NCBI GenBank assembly: GCA_950295325.1 | Contig: OX485803.1 | Location: 54,701,554-54,765,553 of the forward strand | From: Polytrichum commune | Taxonomy: Eukaryota > Streptophyta > Polytrichopsida > Polytrichales > Polytrichaceae | Direction: 5' to 3' | Length of the DNA stretch: 64,000 bases | The notes under the pieces: model-generated | Database searches by the model: none | The model's input: the letters and a program-made list of their open reading frames with translations, nothing else | What the model was told of the DNA's origin: nothing | Part shown: piece after piece, positions 20,831 through 32,655 of the stretch | Layout: every line of letters begins with the position of its first letter | Numbering within the stretch: the stretch's first letter is position 1 | Position numbers and translations under genes: made by a program

Positions 20831-22945
20831 GTGGGTACTACTTTTTATAAGTGTTGCATACAAGGTCACATAACCATCCAAAGTTTCCATGTATGAATCC
20901 TACGAATTGATATAAATTGGTTCAAATGTCATGTGTTTAAATTGATTTGATTGATCGCCTATCCGGTCTAACACCAAGTGTTTAGGCAACTGTATTTGGT
21001 GGGGTTCCATTTTCTTAGTTTAAAAAAAAAGTAGGTCGCATGTCTAGGCAAATGAGTTGTATAGACACGGGAGGTAGAGTGCTTCTCAATGCTCTCTACT
21101 AAAACCTTTAGTTGCCTTCCTTTTGTTGAAGCTATGGAGGAAATTGGGTTACGTGGCATTGATCGCTTGCAATGGCAAGCCTTTGACCACAATGTTGGAC
21201 AATGAACTCCCGTGGTTCTCAAAGGTTGACTACTTCTAGATGGGTGACCATTAACGACCCTTTTGCCTCTTTGCCAATGGTGGTTGTTGGAAATCAAGGG
21301 TGCCTAACCCCATAGTGTGTCTCTGACTAGTGCACAAACCCGATAACCAAAGGGTGTTAACCTCCACATGACGAAATTATAACTCGGGACATTCCCAAAC
21401 CCTAGTGTCGTCGAATGGCTAAAATGACCATTAGAGGGGGTTGTTTCCCAATCCAATTCCTGGAGATTGATCGTGGCACACAAAGAAAACTATTGCTACT
21501 TCTATAATAATACTATTCGAGTTATTCTCTAACCTTGGCATTTGGGCATGTAAGGACTCAATGCCCACGATGGCATACACATCCAAGGAAGGTCGGAAGT
21601 TCCTCTCCAACAAAGAAGAACCCCAAAAATCATTTGTTGTCACTTGGGTTGACCTCTAAACACGGGGGTGCACCCTTAATTAAAAATACATGTCATTATG
21701 TCCTCAACTATGTAGCACATAGCTTGCGGTGTCACCTTGCGGACAATATGGAACGCCATGAATGATTTTGTTTTTAGCCACAACTTATGGCATACTCATA
21801 AACTAGAAGTTGGTAGTGGAGTGGGATTATGATGGATGTTTGGATTGCATGGAAATAAAGAATTTACACATGTAAGGTGATGGATATCACTCAAAATATG
21901 GGAATCTCAAAGGATCTTTTGCCATTGCACGGTTGTGAATATTGCGTGATCCAATAAACGAGGGTGTTTGTTTTTAATTGTGTTTGAATCTCAATGTACG
22001 TGGTTTTGGTAGTGTGGTTTTTGGCCTTGTGGCATAGTTTTTTAGGTTTAGTTGTCTTACGTCCCATGCGGCTCTCGCTTATAGTGTGAGTATTTGTGTG
22101 ATGGGCAGTTTTCCTTGGATGTGTTTGCTATCCTAGCAATTGCATGGCATTTTGTCTCCCTTAAGTTATGTTATTTTTTCTTCTCATTGTTGGCCTCCTT
22201 TGCTTGGCAAAACACTTAATGATTGTCCCTTGAGATATAAGCAATCTTGCAATTAGCTAAGGAAACAATCCTGCAATCAACTAAAAAAACAATCGTTGAG
22301 CAACATAGACCCAAAAAACAACTTAATGTGAACCCCACCCATACGTACATACATGATTGGAAGTTGTCGCTGCAAGTTGGAGATTTGGGCCTCCTATGGA
22401 AGTTAGACATCAGCCCGAGGAGTTGTTGCTCCGCAACAACAAATCGAGGGAGTTGCACCAAACATGTGAGTGCCCACAACCCAACATGAATCAATGCATT
22501 TAAGAAGGTCCCACACATACTTGCCCCTCAAGTGTGGTACTACCCAATTTGGCCCTTGGCACAACAATCGCATGGTCCTCTCCATGATGCCTTCTCTTTG
22601 GAGCACATGGGTGTGCATTGCACAAATCATCTAAAACATAAGAAGGGTCGTTGTCAGAGTAGCCCCATTGATATTCAAAAACGCTTTCATCTCCAATCCC
22701 ATACTATCAAAAAACAATGTTACTTTAATGTCAAAAACTTTCTTTCTTTCTTTTTGTTACTTTATTATTATTAAAAAAGTACACATTTTGCCATCATTAA
22801 AATGAAATGAAAATGATTATAAAGTTAATCCATGAAGCCAAAAAGACAGTAGATGTCCATCGAGTCCGTCCTAGGGTAGAGCGTTCATCTAAGCAAGCAT
22901 TGTACAACAAACCGAACCTTACATTTGGGCATGCTTTACTAACTA
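20831..22945. other. Gene-free stretch
   Basis: Over 2 kb without a convincing coding frame. Short ORFs at 20968-21297, 21431-21643, 22216-22518 and 22403-22630 show no recognisable motif and overlap in opposing frames. At 22245-22310 there are near repeats of CAATC(T/C)TGCAAT(T/C)A.CTAA. Confidence 0.4.
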
Positions 22946-23210
22946 GGGCCACTTCACGCACGATCCCAAACCCGTGACCATGTAATGGTGAGGCCCTTGA
23001 CTCCCATTCAAAGACCGTACCAAATGTTTAATTGACACAACCCACCATGAAGGAATCCATGTAGACTTCACATCCATGATAATTTCTCTGGACCCTCAAC
23101 CCTTCACCTTCTAATGTGAAGTGAACTTGGACGGTCTCGACCTTTTTGGCCAATGAGAGAACTTAGAAATGCAATGGTCATGGGCGTTCAGTCTCGTGTG
23201 TGAAGCGGTG
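22946..23210. mobile_element. Harbinger-type MITE, 265 bp, diverged
   Basis: Left end GGGCCACTTCACGCACGA, right end (inward) CACCGCTTCACACACGAG, flanked by CTA on both sides (22943-22945 and 23211-23213). The ends resemble those of the 471-bp MITE at 18951 (GGGCCGCTTCACAC), so both belong to one TIR group. The TIRs have several mismatches, so it is older. Confidence 0.7.
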
Positions 23211-23213
23211 CTA

Positions 23214-23894
23214 GTCAGCCCCACCTGCAATCCTAGAAAGCCCTAAAGTCATCCTTACTATAGTGGGTGGGCGAGACTACTACAGCCTAGACTCCCATTC
23301 TTTAGACACCTAGCCAGATAAATAATAAAGTATACTAAAAGCACTTAGATCATGGGGTACCATTCCCTGACAAGTTTATGTTAAGTAAAGAGCACAATGC
23401 CATGGGAATCTGCCTAACAAGACATGTCACTTTATGAGCATCGCATTTAACTTAGATTAGGTGGAGGCAAGCCATTTAATAATATTAGGCTTTAACCCTC
23501 TCATCCTGCCACCTGGAAGTTGGTATACGTGTGTGTAGAAATGTACATGCTGCGTACATTTCACACCTGAACGGTCATATATTGCGGAGGACCCTACTCT
23601 AGAAGGCACTTAATTGTTTAGTTAGGGGTAGGGCCGTAGTCACCCAATCAGAAAATGACACCTCCACTTCAAAATTCAAAATCTTATGGAAGTGGGCTTT
23701 GCCATCTTCATCATCAACATGAGTAGTTTGGAATTATGAGTAGATTAATGTGAGTGGTATGTTATGTTATGTGATGTTCGTTCAAATTGGCTTAAGTTAG
23801 TTTCGGAATCGGATTCAAATTGGCCCCATGCAAATGTGTGTGTGTGTGTTGTTTAAACGTTTACATCGACCCTCTAATAGTCCTTCGGTAATAA
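23214..23894. other. Gene-free stretch
   Basis: A short TG microsatellite lies at 23838-23850. No gene or element edge was recognised. Confidence 0.4.
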
Positions 23895-24850
23895 AGACAT
23901 GGATAGTTCGAAGTTCATGCCACTTTGTTATAAGATGGCAAGAGTTGGGTTTTTAATCCTACGTTTCTCTTTCGAGTTGTGCCTCCTTTCAGAAATCGCA
24001 TTCGTTGATATCAAGGAGGTTTCTTTTGGGCTAAAGAGTGCAATTCTTTCCATCTCCTGGGGAAGAGACGAGAATACCTTCATCTCGAGGATTTTCTTAA
24101 ATATGAATGTGGATTGTATTCGAAGCAAACATTGACGCCATCATAACGCAAGATCGTCGTTACTTACTGCACCTTGAATCATCGACTTGCTATTGAAATT
24201 GGATGGTGGTCAACTATCCCTATCTCTAGAGATAAACAAGAACCAATACCCCCCCCCCCGCCCCATAGCAAATGGATATCAAAAGATTGTATTATATATA
24301 TATAAACAAACAACAACACACCGCAAGGTATCCAATAAACCTCACCTTGCACCAAGGGGATTCTTGAGCAGGGTAGGGCCAATGAGCTCAAATTCACGTC
24401 GGATTGCCCAATTCTTCTTCTTCTTCTTCTTCTTAAAAGATTATGCCACTTTTGCTCTTAAAATGTGGTTGGAAACGAGGCACACTTTGTGTTGGAGTGC
24501 CCCCTATATAATGGGTCGGGCGAAACAACCCGTACACGAGTTCCTTGGAGGCAAGGGTTTAGGCATCCAACAAGAAACAAGTGTATGGTTTGGTTTGCCC
24601 AAATCCTATATAACCCCATTAAAGAAGAGTTTACATCGTTGCTTCAAATTGTGGTTTTAGGGAGCCTTGAGTCTTTCTTTTAATTCGACAATCAAGTTAA
24701 CATCAACCATTATCTCACTGAAGCTACCACACTCCACCACTCCATGGAATCAGCCAATCGAAACCATCATGATATATTTTTCAATCCCCTTAGCCTTTTG
24801 GCCTCCTTGGCTTTAGAATCAATCTCATTTGAATAAAATTGTACACTATA
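23895..24850 (+). pseudogene. LINE 3' end, copy 1
   Basis: The end of a LINE ORF2 is visible as NEAHFVLECPLYN (24474-24510), which fits the HF..ECP.Y motif near LINE C-termini, followed by IKEEFTSLLQIVVLGSLESFF and a 3' tail. The segment aligns piecewise with 38245-38900 (same order of DNA motifs such as TCAACTATCC..ATCTCTAGAGATAA and AAGATTATGCC) and with 41740-41935. A C11 run at 24249 and a TTC microsatellite at 24413 are inside. Several stops and shifts break it. Confidence 0.6.
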
Positions 24851-25964
24851 AAGACTAAGTTTGTGACATTTCTTTGGCTCTTTTACTACTTTAACGAGGA
24901 ATTTACTTGGTCCTTCCCTACAAACTTAGCTAATCCAATCCAAGGTTGAGCACAACAATGAGGGGGGGGGTGTTGCATGCAAGCGCACTTCTCATTCATC
25001 CAACAAAAATGTTATGAGATAGCATGGAGCCCTATAAAGTTGTCTCTTTACTCTAATTGAAACCGAAAATACATTGATGTTGTGGGTATATGTAGAGGGT
25101 GCCTTACCTACAACGTTACCTATACACTATCATGCATGAATAGCGCACAATGCTAGTCTACACTTGAATTTTCAGCCACTCATTATGTTCTTGTTTGTTC
25201 ACTTCTAGTTGTCAATGGGGTATCAATCGAAAGCAACAAAGCATGTGAATCAACACAAACATGAACACTCTTCGTAAGCTTGAGAATTGAGGGAGGAAAC
25301 ATCAAACATAAACATGCATGTATTTCATGAAGGTTAATACAACCGATCTTTGAATGCTCATTGTGATTAAATGACTCAAAATTAAGAGGACATCATGGTG
25401 TCTTAGATTCAACACGAGAAGCTCTACAAGTCAATATGCTTGTTTATAAAAAATAAAAAATGAACACACTTTGAAAGAGAAATCATCATTTGCTTCTTGA
25501 ACCTCCAATGATATATATCGTGGGTTAGTAAATAGTGTGCACCCACATGATTATTCCCGATGCTTTTATTACGGACTCCTTGTTAATAGTGCGGTCCATA
25601 ATATTTACCATGATCAATGTAATTCCAAAAACCTTAAACTAGTCCAACAATGCATGATTATGATGACCTAACCACAAACCTATAGTTAATATGTTTAAAA
25701 CATCGATGGATGAGAAGTACTCTCGTACACAACAATTCCCTCTCGCCAAGGACAACCCACTAAGTATGGATTTGGATGTGGATTTTGAGAAGCAAGGACC
25801 TGCCTATTCACGATGGTGCTCGGTGCATGTGATTATGACACTAGACGTACGTGTTGTTGACACTTCAATCACCCTAAACCAACCCTTAATTATCTATAGG
25901 AGCCTCTAACCACTTGATATATAGGCGGGGTTGCTTGTTGATGAGGACCCTACAAAGTTTGCTA
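24851..25964. other. Gene-free stretch
   Basis: It includes a G9 run at about 24962. A 72-codon frame at 25691-25909 has no recognisable motif. No gene is called. Confidence 0.4.
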
Positions 25965-26350
25965 AAATTTGTGGCCTCCAAGGTATGTGGGTGTCAATTG
26001 CTTTGTTTTTCATGTTCTCCAACTCATACCGGTTATATTTACACATCAAAACTTGTGTTGCATTGGCAAATCTACAATGAAACCTCTGCGAAATCGGATT
26101 GAAAATCGGACCTCCCCTGATTTAGTTATGGTTATTGGAAGTGCATGTTTGTTGATTTCTTAACTATATATGTAGGTCCTCCCAACTGTGTTCACCATTG
26201 AGTGTAGAATGGTCATTTACATTTGAAGATGTAGTCCAATCCTTTTTGAACATGTGTCTTTATGATTTTTGCTCTTTGATCCTTATTGAACCACATATCA
26301 ATCAAATATAGGGGTATGATTAAGAAAACGAGCCACTTAAGACCCATCTA
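25965..26350 (+). repeat. Dispersed repeat A with upstream module B, copy 4
   Basis: Module B (25965-26160) has TATGTGGGTGT, TTTTCATGTTCTCCAACT, TGTTGCATTGGCAAATCTACAATGAAA and AATCGGA.CTCCCC. Module A follows (26160-26350) with TTCACCATTGAGTGTAGAAT, AACATGTGTCTTTATGATTTTTGCTC and CATATCAATCAAATA. The same B+A order recurs at 50515-50830 and 53440-53830. Confidence 0.72.
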
Positions 26351-26604
26351 CTTACGTGTTGCAGAGTATATATTGAAAGGAGCACATTACAAACTTGCCA
26401 AGTTGTGTAGCCCTTATTGTGGGCACTTCCAACTCTCCATAGAATATCGGTTGTTCAATTGCATTGGGGATTGTCTCGTCTAGTTAGCAAATGCATATCA
26501 TGTAGACATATATGTCAAGTTTCATGATCCAAGGTTAGTTGAAAAATTTGTAAGAGGTGAAAGTGAATATTCTCTCTCTCTCTCTTGACAATCACATATA
26601 TATG

Positions 26605-26800
26605 CCTTCTTGATTGTGTTAACAATTGACCGTATAAGAATGTATGTATTTGTGCACATAGTCAATCTCATTATGGCATGTGCCAATTTGGTGTCCAATC
26701 TTAATTACAAAGCTTGTCATATGCCACTCCAATTCACATGTCTAATTAAGAAGATTGACCACATAAGGCCCACACACATTCTCTTAAATCCAATGTTAAC
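26605..26800 (+). repeat. Dispersed repeat A, copy 5 (diverged)
   Basis: It has GATTGTGTTAACAATTGACC, a CACATAGTCAATCTC block and CATATGCCACTCCAATTCACATGTCTAATTAAG in family order. The preceding CT run (26568-26586) is a microsatellite. Confidence 0.5.
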
Positions 26801-26810
26801 CTTAACTTGA

Positions 26811-29133
26811 TCTTAACCCATGATATATACTATTTTTGGTATTGATTGCCACGTACACTATTTATGAAGGATTACATTGTGTTGCATGGAGGCCTAGAAA
26901 TAACATGTCCACAAATTGTCAAGATGAAATTGTTTGTCATTTAAAAAACTCTTGAAATGAATATTTGCTTACGTTACGATGTTTAGCATAGTAACATGTT
27001 GGAGTAATTGAAACGATAGTTGTATGTTTCATGAAAAATAATATGCAAAAGGAAGATATTATTGAGCATTCCAATGGTCAACTTGTTGACCATTATATTG
27101 TCACCACTATAACCTATGGACAAGCCTCATAATATTGTCGAGTATATAAATGCCAAGTGTCATATGTTTACATTGCATTATTTATGGTAAATTATGTGGG
27201 CCGCACTATATACCAAGAGACCAACACTAAAAACATTGGGGATAATACTAAGTGTGCACATTGTATTCCAACCCACAATCTATAACATCTGAGGGTTGAG
27301 TTGTAGGTCAAACTATTTCGATTGGATGGAAAATAATGTGCATTTGAGAGTTTTCAAGCAAAAGTGAGATCCAGTTCATACTTGTCCTACATGTACGATT
27401 CCAAATATGAAATTGAAATACTTTAACTTTTTGTTAAGTATATATTTCAACCAATTTAAAAATGTTCATTTCCCCAAAATATCCTTGTCAAACGGAATGT
27501 TCTGAACAAAGATTTATGTGAATTTTGGGTACATGGAGAGACTGATGCAAAACAATACCTCAAGTATAAGGTTCCGCATCATTCTAATGTACGGTAGTGT
27601 ATATTGTGGGCCACACAATTTTGCATCGAAGGATAAGTCACACTATAAATATGCTCACATTATTAACCACGAAGTGTGTGGAGGTCAACTTGTTGACCAT
27701 CAATGTCACCTAGACATAGGCCTCAAAACATGGTAAGTGGCATTGAATATCATAAAGAATGTACTATACATGACAACTAGGGTCTTCATGTGTTTGGTAC
27801 ACATGATGACCAACTTTGGCTCACAAAATATTAAATTAATGTGGATTACCATTTATAATCACTCAATGATGCGATCTTAAACAATTGTAACCCATATGTA
27901 GCATATGTTCGGTAGAATATCCCTTCTAAACTATGTAGTATCACACATGTGGCAACCAAAGTGCACGTGAGATTATGGAGTTTTGTAGTGTTAACATAAA
28001 TGCGTGATACTATAGAATTAGTGTAGCATGTGACATATGGAATAACACAAAGGAGATGTGAGGACAGTTTGAATAATTTCTCTTGTCACCTACACTAGTG
28101 TGGTCCATTCTACTTGGCCTTCCCGGGCGATGTGGTGGACACAAGTGGCAGGAGAAGAGGAAGAAGAATAAGAAGGTGACACTCCACATGTTGACACATG
28201 GCGTAATGTGAGGGTGTGGGTTGACTTCTTGGGTGGTTTGCATCAATGCCGAATTTCGTGATTTAAGGGACAAAAATGTGACAATAAGAAGTGAGATTTG
28301 AACTACGAACATATGTTCCCTAGGGTTTCGGGATATTAGAGAGTGTGTGACATTATGGAGGTTGATGTTACGGAGTTTAGGGTGTACAAAGTTTTTGTTA
28401 ATCAAGAAAAATAAAACAATCCTCAATAGAATGTAGCACTAGCTACATATATAGCTCTAAATGGGAATCCAAATGAACAAGATATTTCAATACAATGTTG
28501 ACAAATTGACTTAGGATTCACAACAACCATGTTAGGTGGTCCCGGGAAAACCTACCCCCTTATAGATCGATCGTTGATTCATCCAAACCTCCCGATCTTG
28601 TACCGGACCTTGCACCGGCCCACCCTCGACACTTTGAAGTAGTTGCAGTCATTGCTTGGTGGGAACAATGATTGTCCATTCATATTTTTCATCCTTTGCC
28701 CCATGTGAACAATCTTGTTATATATGCTCAAGGAAGTTGTGTAAGGAAATTCGCATGTGGGGTATGTGTTTTCTTTGAGCGGAATCATATATAGTTCGTT
28801 CGCGGTTCACATTAAAACACGACATAAAAAAAATAAAAAATAAAAAATAAAAAAATATATATAAGAAAAGTCGATCCTCCACCTAACCTAATTCAAGAGT
28901 CTCATGTGTTGGAAGTGATAACGTCGGGCACGCCTTGGAATGCACGAGGCTCACACGTGAACGGATTTGAGTGGGCTTCCTCTTGGCTATCCCTCCTAAG
29001 CCCGACTCGTCACTAGGTGCATACATCGTATAATTTTTCTTTCAATACAATCACTGCCTTTTTTGTATTGCAAAAATAAAAATAAAAAAACAAACTCCCA
29101 AGTTTCAACTACTAGACCGTCTTAATCTAAGAG
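26811..29133. other. Gene-free stretch
   Basis: GTCAACTTGTTGACCAT occurs at 27077 and 27684, each within a short similar context (about 60 bp), and is itself palindromic. A 138-codon frame at 28010-28426 (-) looks random. A long A-rich run (AAATAAAAAATAAAAAAT) lies at 28828-28860. No gene is recognised. Confidence 0.4.
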
Positions 29134-29285
29134 CTCATCCACATTTACTGGTGCGGGCCACCAGTGAACGGTTCCTACTAGCATGGGCCACTTTTAGAGT
29201 TGGTTTAGCTAGGGAGAGTCATTGGATGTAACCAATGTTCGTACACCCCCGTTCACTGGTGGCCCGCACCATTAAGTGTGGGTGG
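29134..29285. mobile_element. Foldback MITE-like inverted repeat, about 150 bp
   Basis: The arm TGGTGCGGGCCACCAGTGAA near 29150 is matched perfectly by its reverse complement near 29262, with at least 22 paired bases and a weaker extension outward (CCACATTTA / TAAGTGTGG). About 80 bp separate the arms. No target duplication is clear, so the superfamily is unknown. Confidence 0.6.
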
Positions 29286-30017
29286 GCTATAACTTTATCA
29301 AATCCATATCATTCTTTAGCCACGTACCCTTGTTCGCTTTCCATTTCAAGAGAGGAAGGTAGTCAAGCATCGTGGGGGTGCTGAATAATGTAGAATCAAA
29401 TTGAATCGAATCGTCATTTGCTTGATAACTAGGTTATTTTTTTACACACAATCGACCTATCATATTGAATGTATTCCTATCATATTGGTCACCATCCCCA
29501 TGGTACCCTCAAATTCAAAACGAAAGTCCACGGGGATGCCAACAATTTTTACGTTTGATACTAGAATCACGGATGCTTGTCGAAGCCCCACTTAACGGGA
29601 TGTAGGACATTGATAAAGAATGTCATGTCAAAAACTTTGTGAACGAAACGACAAATTGGATGCATCTTGGAGTACGCACCCACCCACAATATTAGCAAGC
29701 TAACCCGAGATCTAACCTACGATTAAGTTAAGGTTAACCCCATGGGTTAAGGACAATCATGTGGTAATGTAATTGGATGCATGTGTGGTGTATATTTTAC
29801 TTTCAATAGAACCCATGCCTTAATAAGGGACCAAATCTCCAGAACTAAACAAACTAAATCAAACATTCCTGGCAAGTTTCAAATTTCAAACTCAGCCAAA
29901 TTATTCTCCGCCTAATCAAGAGCTTCGTGTGAGAAAGCGACAAATCGGGCACACAGAGAATTAGCAAATCTAACCCGGGAACTAACCCAGGGTTAAGACC
30001 AAACCCACCCAGTGGTT
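29286..30017. other. Gene-free stretch with a short direct repeat
   Basis: AATTAGCAA..CTAACCCG..CTAACC..GTTAAG blocks at 29690-29755 and 29960-30022 are alike and about 270 bp apart. Otherwise nothing is recognised. It is upstream of the B3 locus. Confidence 0.4.
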
Positions 30018-30179
30018 AAGCTCCTCCTTCCACGCCTCTGCCTCTGGCTTTGGTTTGGCTTCGTCTCTCGCAGCTCGCTCTCAAGCAGTATTCCTCCGCA
30101 CCATTTCTTCGCCGAGTAATCTGGCCATCGCCATTTTCAGACCTGCAAGCGCATGCCCAGGCTTCCTCACACATCGCAG
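30018..30179 (+). other. Candidate non-coding first exon of the B3 gene
   Basis: A CT-rich, GC-richer stretch typical of plant 5' untranslated exons (CTCCTTCCACGCCTCTGCC, CGTCTCTCGCAGCTCGC) ends in ATCGCAG|GTGATC, a possible donor. The nearest downstream gene is the B3 gene, 2.5 kb away. Another donor-like GGGTGAGTGAG is at about 30303. Without transcripts this is a guess. Confidence 0.25.
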
Positions 30180-30914
30180 GTGATCCCTCACGCCGCTTTT
30201 GGCTTCAAATTGTTTCGTTTCGGTTGCTGTTATGGAATATGTGGTGGAGGAGCGGTCTTGAAGGTTGTTGGAGGCCGTTTCTGGTCTTTTGGTGTTTGGA
30301 AGGGTGAGTGAGATTTCTAGATTATTCATTTTCGTTGTGGCCACATGCATTCCGTGTGGCGGACGGGGTTGTGTGTTATCGGGTTCCTTTGACTTTTGGG
30401 TTGCTTTAAGAGGTGGATCTGTTGACGAGGGTAGTTAGTCTGAGCTTGGTAGTTTCTTCAAAGTCTCGCTGATTCTGTTGGTGCTGGCTGAAGTCTGTGA
30501 AAGTTCCTTTGGTGTTTACCCCAAGATTCTGGGGTCGGATTCTCTCGGTGAGCTTGGGATTCACCGATCAATTCCCAATGTTTGCATACCGAGTGTGAAG
30601 GCCATCTTCTTGGTTGACCATGTCAACTTGCAATGGGTTGCATTGGTCTGGACGATCTATCTTTGTGGCTATTCAACCAATTGAAGCAGATCTGTAGCGA
30701 AGTCTCTTTTGGAATGGCAATAGGATAGTTGGTTTTGATTTTGTTAGTCCACGTCCCCTTGAAATAATCTGAGAAGAATTCATATTCTTCTGGTGTTGTG
30801 CATCAGCGAGTGGGATGGGTGTTGGTAGTAGATGAGAGCTGCGTGTATTATCTTGTCGCTGAACTTACAGGTTGTAAGGATATCAGAGCTGTTTTGTTAC
30901 GATAGCTGCGATTT

Positions 30915-31990
30915 TACCGGGTTAGTGATGCACGGAGGTAGGGGAACCCAGGAGGCAAACGCTGATATCGAGTCATGTTTGAGGGTTAAAGGATTCGGGC
31001 ACCCATGATTGTGATGTGTTTGGATTCTGGAGTTATAAAAGATGCTTGACCCTATGTGGTCACTATCTGGTCAAGCACCTTGATGGTTGCGGTCAATATT
31101 TAAGTAGGGTTTATGCAAGCCTGGATGACCATGTTATGCCATGTGTACATGTGAAAATATGGCATTTGGCCTACATTGATACGCAACATCACCTGGTCAT
31201 GTCGTTCTCTCCAAATTATCCGCTCTCATCAAGACTCGTCTGAAGGAAACAGCCCTTTGCCTTTGTATTATAGCTTCAATTTTGTTGGATTATTGATGTT
31301 CGAAGGTAGGATATGCCAAGAACCGGAGGCTGTTGCCAGGTCATGCTTGTGGATTAAGGAATAGGGTAACCATGGAGTGGGATGTATTTGGGATTATAAA
31401 AGATGCTGGACCCTGTCTGGTCAGGCACCTTGATGATTACGGTCAAGATTTAAGCAGGGTGGATACAAGCCTAGATGGCCATTTGATAAAATGTGTACAT
31501 GTGGGATATGACATTTGGCATACATTAATGCACAACATCACCTGGTCATTTCGCTAGTCTCCAATTGATCAACTCATCATCAAAACTTCTTCCAAGGAAA
31601 ACACCCTTTGCCTTTGTTGTGTTATTTATGTCTGCGACTTTGTTGGATTAGTGATGCACGAAGTTAGAAGAAACCAAGGGGCAAATGCTGATGTCGAGTC
31701 ACATTTGGGGGTTAAGGATTGGTCAACCATGGAGGCGACGTGTTAGGAGTTATAAAAGATGCCTGGCCCTATGCGGTCACTATCTGGTCAAGCACTTTGA
31801 TGATTACGATCAAGGCTTAACCAGGCTTTTAGAAAGCCTGGATGGCCATGTGATGCAATGTGTACAATGTGGGTATGGCATTTGGCATACATTAATACAC
31901 AACATCACCTGGTCATGTCGTTAGTCTCCAATTTATTCATCCTCATTATCCAGATTCCTTCCTATGAAACCACCCTTCATCTCGAGTACT
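30915..31990 (+). repeat. 360-bp tandem repeat, three copies
   Basis: Copies share GTTAGTGATGCACG.AGGTAG, TTATAAAAGATGC, GGTCA..CACCTTGATG, AAGCCTGGATG.CCAT, TGTACATGTGG..TATG.CATTTGGC and ACATCACCTGGTCATGTCG. The TATAAAAGATGC anchor recurs at 31035, 31396 and 31752, giving periods of 361 and 356 bp. The array ends about 670 bp before the B3 start codon and may be within its 5' intron or promoter. Confidence 0.88.
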
Positions 31991-32655
31991 TGACTTTATC
32001 GACTGCCTTCAAGTCAAGTGGTCGCCTTCTCAAAGAAAATGATGTCGTTTTAATTATAGCAGACGCTATCGTGCTGTTACACTTCATCCAGTGTGGATTT
32101 GTTTCCAGAAATTCGACATTTCAAACATCTACTGTTGGGTACTCAAACGGACGATTGCTACTGCTTTCCAAGAGATTATGATTAAGATGAAGATACGAAC
32201 CTCGTCACAGATAGGATGAGAGTGGCTTTAGAAGTTCACAACGCGGGTGCTTTCCTCGAGGCATAAGGTTTCTCAATCCGTTACAATGGCTACAGGCTTC
32301 TCTTATTTGACAAAATCTCAAGATTGTCTGAAACGTATCATTTAATACACGATCTGTCCTTTACACGTTGTCCTCATTTGTAATGGTGAATTTCTTTGTG
32401 ACAGTGCACTGAATAAATTTGTAGGATCAGGTGTTTGCGGTACGAACAAGATGAAGATGCTTTGAAACCCACGACTTGACAGAGAGAGCTATTTGGAAAA
32501 TATGAAAATCAGTTCTGAGGTTTGTTGTTTGTGGTTTGTGCGATCCAGTGGATGATGTAGCATTGGCAACTGCACAGGGCACATCAGTGTACCGTTTGGA
32601 GCTTTTTTCCGAAGCAGGTCTGCAGTTTCGGAATAATACTGGAGTGTAGAAAATA
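31991..32655 (+). other. Likely 5' untranslated or intronic region of the B3 gene
   Basis: Nothing is coded here on the plus strand. A TAG lies in frame directly before the ATG at 32656, so translation cannot begin upstream in that frame without splicing. TTTGTAG|GATCAGG near 32424 is a possible acceptor. Confidence 0.35.

Noticed and set aside
28010-28426. 138-codon minus-strand ORF
   Set aside because: Low-complexity hydrophobic composition, no motif, AT-rich context and no splice or neighbour support; probably chance.
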